The notes beneath the pieces are model-generated. The model had not been told where the DNA came from. It worked only from the letters and a program-made list of their open reading frames with translations, and searched no databases. Positions 54,634-62,057 of a stretch of DNA of 64,000 nucleotides are shown piece after piece (the stretch's first letter is position 1; each line of letters starts with the position of its first letter). This DNA comes from Encephalitozoon hellem ATCC 50504 (lineage: Eukaryota; Microsporidia; Unikaryonidae), in NCBI RefSeq assembly GCF_000277815.2, contig NC_018473.1:1-64000 (forward strand), written 5' to 3'. The translations under genes and the position numbers were made by a program.

Positions 54634-55110
54634 ATGGATTGTAAAGAGGAAGCGGCGTGTGTTGTATTCAGAGGCATGAGATTTGGAGACTTGCTGCAGG
54701 TCCAGAAAATAAACTTTAGGAACTCTACCGAAAACTTCCTACTTTGCACGTTCCTGAATTCTCTATCTATGTCGTACACGACTTCCTTTGTTGCAGAGCT
54801 CGATGGGCAAATCATAGGGTACTCTGAAGCTGTCTTCTCGAAAGACAAGATGAAAGGGCACATCTACTCGATCTGTGTTGACGGGCCCTTCAGGAGGTGT
54901 GGAATCGGTAGAAGGCTTATCAATCTCTCCATAGACGCTATAAGAATTGAGTCGCAGGGAGGAAGATGCGAGGTGGATCTTCATGTGAGAGCGTCCAATG
55001 CCGAGGCAATCAGTCTATACAGATCTATTGGGTTTGAGATTAGGGAGGCCAGTATCCCTTACTATAAGGCTGGTGCTGCAGGGCATAGAATGAGCTTATG
55101 GCTAGAATGA
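54634..55110 (+). CDS. NAA20: N-terminal acetyltransferase catalytic subunit, probably NAA20 (NatB)
   Basis: A 158-aa GNAT-fold enzyme. The acetyl-CoA pyrophosphate loop is RRCGIG (87-92), and the block DLHVRASNAEAISLYRSIGF followed by PYYKAG matches the C-terminal half of Naa10/Naa20. The early segment DLLQVQKINFRNSTENF resembles Naa20 (DLFKFNNINLD.LTE.Y), so NatB, which acetylates Met-Asp/Glu/Asn/Gln starts, is favoured over NatA. The ATG at 54634 follows CAGGGGT. An upstream in-frame ATG at 54544 would overlap the divergent eIF3b start and is rejected. Confidence 0.78.
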   Translation: MDCKEEAACVVFRGMRFGDLLQVQKINFRNSTENFLLCTFLNSLSMSYTTSFVAELDGQIIGYSEAVFSKDKMKGHIYSICVDGPFRRCGIGRRLINLSIDAIRIESQGGRCEVDLHVRASNAEAISLYRSIGFEIREASIPYYKAGAAGHRMSLWLE

Positions 55111-55204
55111 AGGACAGGATAGAAAAAATTATGAGGAGACACCAGGTGTAGCATTATGGTCCGATGGTCCTTTAATTTTACTTTGGGGCAGAAAGCCCTT
55201 AAAA

Positions 55205-57994
55205 ATGGAGACGAAGCATCCAAGCCTTATCGAGGCAAGAAGGTATGAGGAACGCAAGCTCCCCTCCATCAGAGATATATATACCGGATCTGACCAGACA
55301 TATGCGGTTCAGAAGATGATGGTGAAAAGGAGGGAAATAAGCATCCCAAAGATCGAGTACAAGAGATGTGGAATGTTACCTGTCATGAATGCACTGTGGT
55401 TTTCGAATGGCAAGAATCTTGTGATCTGGAGGTACGAGAGTAACGAGGAGGAGGAGATAGGAACATTTTCGTCTGAGGTATTGGAAGTGATAGTGTTTGT
55501 CCCTAAGGCAGGGATTTTCAACGAGAGGATATCTCACTGCCTATTTATTGCAACTGAGAAGCAGGTGATGATCTATGGGATTGAGAAGGACACCTTTTGT
55601 TTGGTTAACACAGACTTTGTGACATCTTCGCCAAGTTGCGTGAGATGTGCGGAGGCCTCGAATGGGGATGTATTTATAGGATGCGAGAATGGAAGGGTGT
55701 ACCAGGTTGTATACAAGAGTGTTGACTCGTGGTCATTCAAGATTATGCACGTTTATGATCCAAGCTCGTCGATTCTGTCGAGCCTGGTTCCGTCTGTTCT
55801 GAAACGGAAGAAGTCGATGGTTAAAGCCTTGAGCTCGGGAAGAAGATTTATGGTTTGCCTTGATAGAAATGCCACGATATACAACATCGAGGGTGGGATG
55901 TACAAGGTGAAGGAAGTTGTTCTGTGTAGAGAATATGTTGATGTACAGGTGGTTGATGAGAAGGAAGATTCTGTGTTTTTCTACCTAATTCAGAGAGATG
56001 GCTCGAGGGACTTCTACGAGGACTCCAGGCTTGTAATGACAAAGAGATCGCCAAACATTGGGGACATGACGGAGATCAAGGAGATGAAGGTGCATACATC
56101 GAATAGAAGGCTGTGCATGGCACGGAATGGCCGGTATGATGGAAGTATTGTGACGGTGGTATCGTTGAACGAAGACCAGGTCTGCAACTTCGACAAGCTG
56201 AAGAGTTCTGAAAGCTATGAGGTGATTGTTATGAAAAGCGACATAGAGCTGATTGGAATTGACGGCAGGACCATTTTCCTCTTAGGGAATAGGAGGATCT
56301 TTATATACGAGATCCAGACCATCGAAAAGTTCCTTTTGAACTGCAGGTCTGAGGAGATTTTCAGTATGTACAAGAGCTATGGAGAAAGAGAAATGCTGGT
56401 AATATACTACGAGCTTCTTGCAAGCAATGAGGATGTGGGGAGATTGGAGTATCTTTGCTTGAAGAACGATGATTCTCAGGCTTCTGCGTTATTTCTGTAC
56501 CTATACAGATTGATAAAGCCCGTCCTAGGGATTCCATTTGAGGATATTCTGAATGGAGAGAAGAACATATATCTTGAGAGGATCCAGAGCAAGATGAAGA
56601 ACATGAGGGGAAAGGTCAAGGCCAGGCATCTGAAGGAGGGATATGACTTTATAGATGAGTTTCTGCAGACGTGCTTCTACATGAACGTGCTATATGAATA
56701 TTCTGTCAATCTGGAGGGAAGATCGTTAGAATATGTTCTTCTTGAGGACAGTGAGGAGTTCAAAAAGAGGACTCTTAAGTCGATTCTGGAGATGTTCAAG
56801 GTGAACCAGAGTGTTGAGCCTCTTATAAAGACGCTTAGTGCCCGATGTCCTTTGTTTCTCCCCATGGAGGAGGTTTACTACCAGAGAGGACTCGAGATGT
56901 TGAACAAAAGGCCTTCGAGGGAGGTGCTGTTTGAGTCCTTGAACAACCTTAAGAATGTCCAGTATAATGAGAGTCTCATTGCAAAGTACAACGAGTTTGG
57001 ATTCTACTATGGAAGTACAACACTTATCAGAGAGAACTTTAACTTCGACTTTGAGTACGGCGTTGAGATTCTGAAGAAGAGTATCAGGTGTGCTGGTGCA
57101 TTAGGTCTTGCGCTGGAGGATCCAAGAGAGGATTTCTTGTATGCATTGTTTGAGGCCCTGCTTGATATTCTGAAGGAGAATGAGTTTGGAAAGGAGTGCA
57201 GTTGCTGCGACAAGCCAGGTGCCATGGTTCTGAATGACATAGTCAAGATATCTGTGCCATTTCTTGAAAAGTTCCTGAAGGAAAAGGCTATGTCATCGAG
57301 TGACCCTAGGATATTTGAACTTCACTGGAAGTACTGTGTCTACAGAAACGATAAGATTAAAGGAACACAGTCCCTGTTGGAGTTGGCTGACAACAAGCCT
57401 GTTCCTTTGGAAACAAAGATCGATCTTCTGAGAACAGCATTGAGTGTGTCGGTCAACACATCACTCTTCAACGAGGTGAAGCTTCGGCTAGAACTTGCAG
57501 AAATACAAGTCGATGTTTTGAAAAGAGGCAGGATTGACCCCACGATAAGCAACAACCTCTTGTCTGCAGACGAGCTATTTAACGACTATGCATACAAGTA
57601 TCCCGAGCTAGCTCTTAAGATTATTGGGATATCCAGCTACACAGACAAGGCCGTTATAAGGGAGCTATGGGAAGAGGGGATGAGCGGAGACTTTGATTCA
57701 GCAGTAGAATTTCTAGGAACTGTTAAGGCTTCTGGGCCTGCGATGGACTGTAACATAGTTGGGGACATTCTGTGCTCCAAAATGACCAAGGGAAAGAAGC
57801 TTGGAAAGGCATTAGCAAGCGCTGGGTTTAGCTACCTTGAAGTTATAGGTTTCCTGGAGGAGAAGATCAAGGGAGAAGACAATAACCATCCTGAGATAAA
57901 GAAGATGCTTCTGAGCGATCTCAAGGAGTTTTCCAATAGCAATGAGTTCTACCTTAAGGTTGAGGAGTACTGCCGAAAGAAGTATGGAATCTAG
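55205..57994 (+). CDS. NUP170: Inner-ring nucleoporin NUP155/NUP170
   Basis: A 929-aa scaffold nucleoporin. The N-terminal half is a beta-propeller with the block FVPKAGIFNERISHCLFIATEKQVMIYGI and then CENGRVYQVVYKS and SSLVPSVLK, closely following NUP155. The C-terminal half (about 400-929) is an alpha-solenoid. It forms part of the pore's inner ring at the nuclear envelope. It is shorter than yeast Nup170 (1502 aa). AGCCCTTAAAA precedes the ATG. Two further nucleoporin-like genes occur in this window. Confidence 0.9.
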   Translation: METKHPSLIEARRYEERKLPSIRDIYTGSDQTYAVQKMMVKRREISIPKIEYKRCGMLPVMNALWFSNGKNLVIWRYESNEEEEIGTFSSEVLEVIVFVPKAGIFNERISHCLFIATEKQVMIYGIEKDTFCLVNTDFVTSSPSCVRCAEASNGDVFIGCENGRVYQVVYKSVDSWSFKIMHVYDPSSSILSSLVPSVLKRKKSMVKALSSGRRFMVCLDRNATIYNIEGGMYKVKEVVLCREYVDVQVVDEKEDSVFFYLIQRDGSRDFYEDSRLVMTKRSPNIGDMTEIKEMKVHTSNRRLCMARNGRYDGSIVTVVSLNEDQVCNFDKLKSSESYEVIVMKSDIELIGIDGRTIFLLGNRRIFIYEIQTIEKFLLNCRSEEIFSMYKSYGEREMLVIYYELLASNEDVGRLEYLCLKNDDSQASALFLYLYRLIKPVLGIPFEDILNGEKNIYLERIQSKMKNMRGKVKARHLKEGYDFIDEFLQTCFYMNVLYEYSVNLEGRSLEYVLLEDSEEFKKRTLKSILEMFKVNQSVEPLIKTLSARCPLFLPMEEVYYQRGLEMLNKRPSREVLFESLNNLKNVQYNESLIAKYNEFGFYYGSTTLIRENFNFDFEYGVEILKKSIRCAGALGLALEDPREDFLYALFEALLDILKENEFGKECSCCDKPGAMVLNDIVKISVPFLEKFLKEKAMSSSDPRIFELHWKYCVYRNDKIKGTQSLLELADNKPVPLETKIDLLRTALSVSVNTSLFNEVKLRLELAEIQVDVLKRGRIDPTISNNLLSADELFNDYAYKYPELALKIIGISSYTDKAVIRELWEEGMSGDFDSAVEFLGTVKASGPAMDCNIVGDILCSKMTKGKKLGKALASAGFSYLEVIGFLEEKIKGEDNNHPEIKKMLLSDLKEFSNSNEFYLKVEEYCRKKYGI

Positions 57995-58066
57995 AAATAA
58001 ACCTTATCGCCTCCACCTTTGAATGCAGAGTGGGCTTGAATTTAATTATGAAAATTTTACCATGGG

Positions 58067-58921
58067 ATGCGATGGATCTCGAACATCCTTAGGGATATCA
58101 GAAGGTCTTGTTCCAAGAGAGAAATAACATCCACATTTGACACCTATAATGCCGAGGCAAGTGAAATAATCACACCACAAGTATGCAGCGGCGTGAGAAC
58201 GGAAATATCGAAGACGATTTCTCCATTCCTCCAGGTGTCGAGGGTTGATATTCTCGACAGGAATATGCATGTCAGCCAGATGTTTGGGACTCTGAGCTTA
58301 GGGAATTCCCTGGTGCAGATCAGCACGGACCATGAAAACAGCGTTGGGGTCAGGGCCATGAATATGTCTGGAAACCTTGCCACTAGGGTCCATACAATAA
58401 TTACAGGTAGGAAGGAAGTGTTCAGCCAGATTGAGGTAGAGATGAAGAATAGAATCAACAGCGTTGGGCTGAAGCTGATAAGCCCTGCTGTAAAAAGCAC
58501 AGGGATGGTGTATGTTGCGAATGTGCTCCAGCAGTTTGGGTCTCTGAGCCTTGGCGCCGAGATCATCGGAGCCGATTCCGAGCTTGGGATTTCGGTGTGT
58601 GGAAGATATGAGCACAAAGGCGGAATCTTTTCTCTAGGGCTTCAACAGTTTACTGCATTGAGTCTCAACTATTATCATAGAATTGGGAAATTCTTTGACA
58701 TCGGGGCAGAAGTACAGGCGCCGAGAGTCAGTCCTCCGAGTGCTGCCATAGGATGTAGGCTGTCGACATCAAAGACCCAGGTAAAGGCGAGTGTGAACAG
58801 CGACATGTCTTTAGGCTTTTATCTTGGAGAAAAGCTGACTGAAGGACTGACTTTCAATGTCAATGCCGAGGTCAGTAGATCTGGATGTACCCACGGATTT
58901 GGATTTTCATTGGAATTCTAA
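58067..58921 (+). CDS. TOM40: Mitosomal outer-membrane protein import channel TOM40
   Basis: A 284-aa Porin_3-type beta-barrel. Alternating polar/hydrophobic strands run from about residue 30 to the end. The last 60 residues (CRLSTSKTQVKASVNSD...LGEKLTEGLTFNVNAEVS...GFGFSLEF) match the C-terminal strands of TOM40, ending in the aromatic beta-signal. It is the import pore of the mitosome, the relict mitochondrion of microsporidia, which has no genome and must import all proteins. The ATG at 58067 lies 2 bp after a CCATGGG; an out-of-frame ATG at 58062 precedes it. It is slightly shorter than yeast TOM40 (387 aa). Confidence 0.85.
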   Translation: MRWISNILRDIRRSCSKREITSTFDTYNAEASEIITPQVCSGVRTEISKTISPFLQVSRVDILDRNMHVSQMFGTLSLGNSLVQISTDHENSVGVRAMNMSGNLATRVHTIITGRKEVFSQIEVEMKNRINSVGLKLISPAVKSTGMVYVANVLQQFGSLSLGAEIIGADSELGISVCGRYEHKGGIFSLGLQQFTALSLNYYHRIGKFFDIGAEVQAPRVSPPSAAIGCRLSTSKTQVKASVNSDMSLGFYLGEKLTEGLTFNVNAEVSRSGCTHGFGFSLEF

Positions 58922-58946
58922 AGCTACCTCTAAGGCTAAAGGTGTT

Positions 58947-59855
58947 TCAGTAGTTGCAAGGAATCAGCTTGTAGGACCTGAAGAAGTTCTTTACTTCATC
59001 AAGATGTTCCTGCAGGGTTATTAGAAATGGATTTGGGCCTGCATCGAAGGTGTATGCAACCCTCATGCCGTCCCTGTTGAACTCATGGCACATCTCAATG
59101 ATTTGGAATCCGTCATCTCTTATATATCTGATTGGAGGATACGTCTCCATGAGGATGCCATGGAGTTCGTTGGACTCCCTCATTGTGAGGTAAGCAAACG
59201 CACTGAAATCCTTCTGAGAGATGTATTGGGCCATTGCGTTTGCCCTTTCTTCCATCCTGGGCAGCCTGTCTCGATAAAAATTACTTGTGTCTGCTGTTCT
59301 TATCATTCCTTTTGTACTCCCTACTTTCTTACAATCTTCCGACAAGATAATGGAGAGAATCCTTATTTCGGGCCAGGGAGGTAGCCTTTCGACGGCAACG
59401 CCATTGAACAGGCAAATTTCTGGGGATATACTTCTTCCAGCGCTTCCCGAACCAATTCTTGCAATCGTGCATAGCTCTTCTTTTTGCATCTCAAGACTGT
59501 AGAAGTCGTTCAGAGCCAATGTCAATGCAGCAAACCCAGACGCCGAAGATGCAAGCCCGCACGAATGGGCAAAGTTGTTAAACGATTTGATGCAGATCGG
59601 TCTTCTGTCACCCGATTTGTCTCTGAATATCTTCACAACACGGTTCATTCTTTCTCCAATGGCAAGCATTTCACCGTTTAGGTAGAAGGTGTCTTCCATA
59701 GAGTGCTCAACAACAGTCTCTGTCAGGAAGTTTGTCAGAGGGAAGGATATAGATGGATTAGAGGGAATGTTCTTTATTTCATCTACCTTTCCCCAATACT
59801 TTATGACTGCAATGTTGGGATGAGACATTCCGTAGCCAGATGATAGGCCCTTCAT
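58947..59855 (-). CDS. MVD1: Mevalonate diphosphate decarboxylase
   Basis: A 302-aa GHMP-kinase-fold enzyme making isopentenyl diphosphate from mevalonate diphosphate with ATP. Conserved segments are HPNIAVIKYWGK (N-terminal), the ATP loop SCGLASSASGFAAL (about 98-111), GSGSAGRSI with the substrate-binding Arg, and the catalytic Asp in TFDAGPNP. It is shorter than yeast MVD1 (396 aa). AAACCCTTAA precedes the ATG; a Met nine codons later is an alternative. Isoprenoids here serve prenylation and dolichol, as the parasite retains this pathway. Confidence 0.95.
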   Translation of the reverse strand: MKGLSSGYGMSHPNIAVIKYWGKVDEIKNIPSNPSISFPLTNFLTETVVEHSMEDTFYLNGEMLAIGERMNRVVKIFRDKSGDRRPICIKSFNNFAHSCGLASSASGFAALTLALNDFYSLEMQKEELCTIARIGSGSAGRSISPEICLFNGVAVERLPPWPEIRILSIILSEDCKKVGSTKGMIRTADTSNFYRDRLPRMEERANAMAQYISQKDFSAFAYLTMRESNELHGILMETYPPIRYIRDDGFQIIEMCHEFNRDGMRVAYTFDAGPNPFLITLQEHLDEVKNFFRSYKLIPCNY

Positions 59856-59904
59856 TTAAGGGTTTTGCCTCCATCAATCTTTCCATCAATAATGCCCAGG
59901 TGCC

Positions 59905-60231
59905 CTAGCATTCAATGTCTAACTCGTATCCCTCCTCCATTTTTCTAGTTGCCACATGTGCTAAAATATACAGCTTTGCAGGGCATCCCTTCGAAATACC
60001 TCCCTCGCCCATTTCACTACCCCTCCTCGCTCGGTTCTTTGTCTTTTGTCTCTGGTTTTGAAACCATATCTGTACTGTCCTCGGGGATATGTTTAGGATT
60101 TTTGATAGCTCCTGCCTGGTTGCTGTGGTAGGAAACGGATTATCCTGGAAACAGGCCATCAGTGTTTTAATCTGGCTCCCTGTCATCCTTGTTCTGGGGC
60201 TTTTGCTTTCCCTCTCGGCTTTTTTGCTCAT
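59905..60231 (-). CDS. Homeodomain transcription factor
   Basis: A 108-aa protein with a homeodomain at about residues 8-68. Helix 3 reads TVQIWFQNQRQKTKNR, with the key Trp, Phe, Asn51 and Arg53 equivalents; position 52 is Gln where Arg is common. An N-terminal Arg arm (SPRTRM) is present. The short C-terminal tail has no known motif. Encephalitozoon has a small set of such homeobox genes whose targets are unknown. It lies between MVD1 and CCT6, next to a 228-bp divergent spacer, which is long for this region. Confidence 0.93.
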   Translation of the reverse strand: MSKKAERESKSPRTRMTGSQIKTLMACFQDNPFPTTATRQELSKILNISPRTVQIWFQNQRQKTKNRARRGSEMGEGGISKGCPAKLYILAHVATRKMEEGYELDIEC

Positions 60232-60459
60232 AGTATAGGATAGGCTTACTATTTTATCCTTTTGATGAAACAGAAAAACGCCCTATTAAGTAAAAGAATT
60301 TGCCTCTCTTTTTCATTGCATCGCCTATAAATATCTGGGAAGCCTCTTGCCCAATGAAAGCAGGAATTGCAAAGTGTTTTAGCAGGCTGCATGCCCTCAA
60401 GGCACAGGATACACTCTCCACTCCTCTTGGTGTTAATCTGTCTGTAAAAATTTACCCCA

Positions 60460-61992
60460 ATGAATTCCACGCATTCCGAGGCTCAGGTCACGCAGTTCGG
60501 GCAGGCAATCCGAATCAACAACAACACGGCAGTAACGCTCTCCACGCTGTTCTCGTCTAGCATGGGCCCGTTTGGGAGTTACAAGGCGCTGATCTCTCCA
60601 GGGCAAACACTTCGCATTGCAAAGGATGGGAATACCCTTTGCAAGGAGATACAGTTTACTCACCCCACATCGATCATCATTACAAGAGCAGCAACATCGA
60701 TGTATACTACATTTGGAGACGGGGCCACCTCCCTGATTGTTCTGTGCTGCGAAATATTCAGCGATGCATTTAGGCATTTTGAAAACGGGGTGCCTATTCC
60801 GAGAATATGTGCTTCTCTTCAGCTATGTCTTGATGACGTAATGAGGTATCTCAAGACGCTGGAAAGGCCATTTGAAGATGACACGCTTTCGAAAATGGCC
60901 TACAGCACCATCAGAACCAAGGTTGATGAGGACACAGCCTTGAAGTTGTCAGCGATATTGGTTCAGGCTGTTGAGAACGCGATTCAATCGCAGTTCTTCG
61001 ACATAAACATGGTGGAGGTTATCAAGATGCAGGAAGGAGATGTATCTGAAACCATGTATGTGGATGGGCTTGTGCTTGATCATGGAGGAAGACACTATGC
61101 AATGCCGGATAAGCTTGAGGAGGTTTGTATTTTGATAACCAACATGTCGCTTGAATATGAAAAGCCGGAGATAAATGCGGAGTTCTGCTATAGTTCTGCA
61201 GAGCAAAGGGAGGAGCTTGCAGGAAAGGAAAGAGAGTTTATACTGCAGAGGTCAAGAGCCATTGCAGAGTTTGGGCGGAAAATCAAGGAGAAGCACGGAA
61301 AAAGCCTGATGGTGGTGACTGAAAAGGGGATTGACCCCTATTCGCTGGAAGTGTTTGCAGCCTCTGGGATCCTTGCGCTGAGAAGAGCAAAAAGGAGAAA
61401 TCTTGAAAGACTTGTGAGAATGTGTGGGGGGAATGTGATTACGCAAGTTAGCCAGCTCAATGAGAGGGTGTTGGGATATTGCCAGAGAGTGAGCGTCAGA
61501 AAGATAGGAGATGAGATGTTTACCTTTATTGAAGGAACGCCATTCAAAGGATCATGCACGATTCTAATTAGAGGAAATAGTCAGCACGAGATGTCCAGAA
61601 TGGAGTCTGGGATTAGAGGTGCTCTGAAGAGTCTTTATATGTCTCAGAAAAGTAAGACATATATTGAAGGTGGATATTCGCTCTACAGGTCGCTGATTTC
61701 TTACATTAGAGAAAGAATGGACAATGTTTCCGAGAAGGATGTAGTTGGATACAAAGTAATGGAAAACTCTTTCCTTAATGTGGTCAAGGCCTTGCTGAGA
61801 AACTCTGGGAAGGACATACAAGAAGAGCTTACAAAGATTCTCAGAGGACAAGAGTGTGAGAAGGTTGTCGACAATTCCTCTGTAGTTTCGGCAGTGATCT
61901 CTAACTCTGCCATCATTGCCACAAGCCTGCTGCTGGTCGACGAAATAATCAAGGCAGGAAAGCCAATAAAGGAGAACAAACCCGAAAATTAA
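60460..61992 (+). CDS. CCT6: Cytosolic chaperonin CCT zeta subunit (CCT6)
   Basis: A 510-aa group II chaperonin subunit of the TRiC ring that folds actin and tubulin. CCT6 identity comes from GLVLDHGGRHYAMPDKLEEVCILITNMSLEYEKPEIN and the block KGIDPYSLEVFAASGILALRRAKRRNLERL, typical of zeta. The ATP site is degenerate: SMGPFGS for NLGPKGT, GDGAT (86-90) for GDGTT, and IEGGYSLYRSL where VPGAGAVE is usual. Weak ATP use by CCT6 is known in other eukaryotes. TACCCCA precedes the ATG. It partners with TBCD in tubulin folding. Confidence 0.95.
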   Translation: MNSTHSEAQVTQFGQAIRINNNTAVTLSTLFSSSMGPFGSYKALISPGQTLRIAKDGNTLCKEIQFTHPTSIIITRAATSMYTTFGDGATSLIVLCCEIFSDAFRHFENGVPIPRICASLQLCLDDVMRYLKTLERPFEDDTLSKMAYSTIRTKVDEDTALKLSAILVQAVENAIQSQFFDINMVEVIKMQEGDVSETMYVDGLVLDHGGRHYAMPDKLEEVCILITNMSLEYEKPEINAEFCYSSAEQREELAGKEREFILQRSRAIAEFGRKIKEKHGKSLMVVTEKGIDPYSLEVFAASGILALRRAKRRNLERLVRMCGGNVITQVSQLNERVLGYCQRVSVRKIGDEMFTFIEGTPFKGSCTILIRGNSQHEMSRMESGIRGALKSLYMSQKSKTYIEGGYSLYRSLISYIRERMDNVSEKDVVGYKVMENSFLNVVKALLRNSGKDIQEELTKILRGQECEKVVDNSSVVSAVISNSAIIATSLLLVDEIIKAGKPIKENKPEN

Positions 61993-62057
61993 AACTATTT
62001 TAATTGACTGGAGTATAGCTTCTAAAGGTTTTTGGAATGCATCTTATCCTTGGTGTT

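Noticed and set aside
8036..55110. Longer N termini from TTG or GTG starts in many genes
   Set aside because: Nuclear genes of this group start at ATG; the extensions overlap divergent neighbours and have no family resemblance, while a downstream ATG fits both homologues and the CCC signal.
60249..60470. 73-aa minus-strand frame with two CxxC pairs between the homeobox and CCT6 genes
   Set aside because: It overlaps the CCT6 start, has no start signal, and its cysteine spacing matches no known finger; a 228-bp divergent promoter region is the simpler reading.
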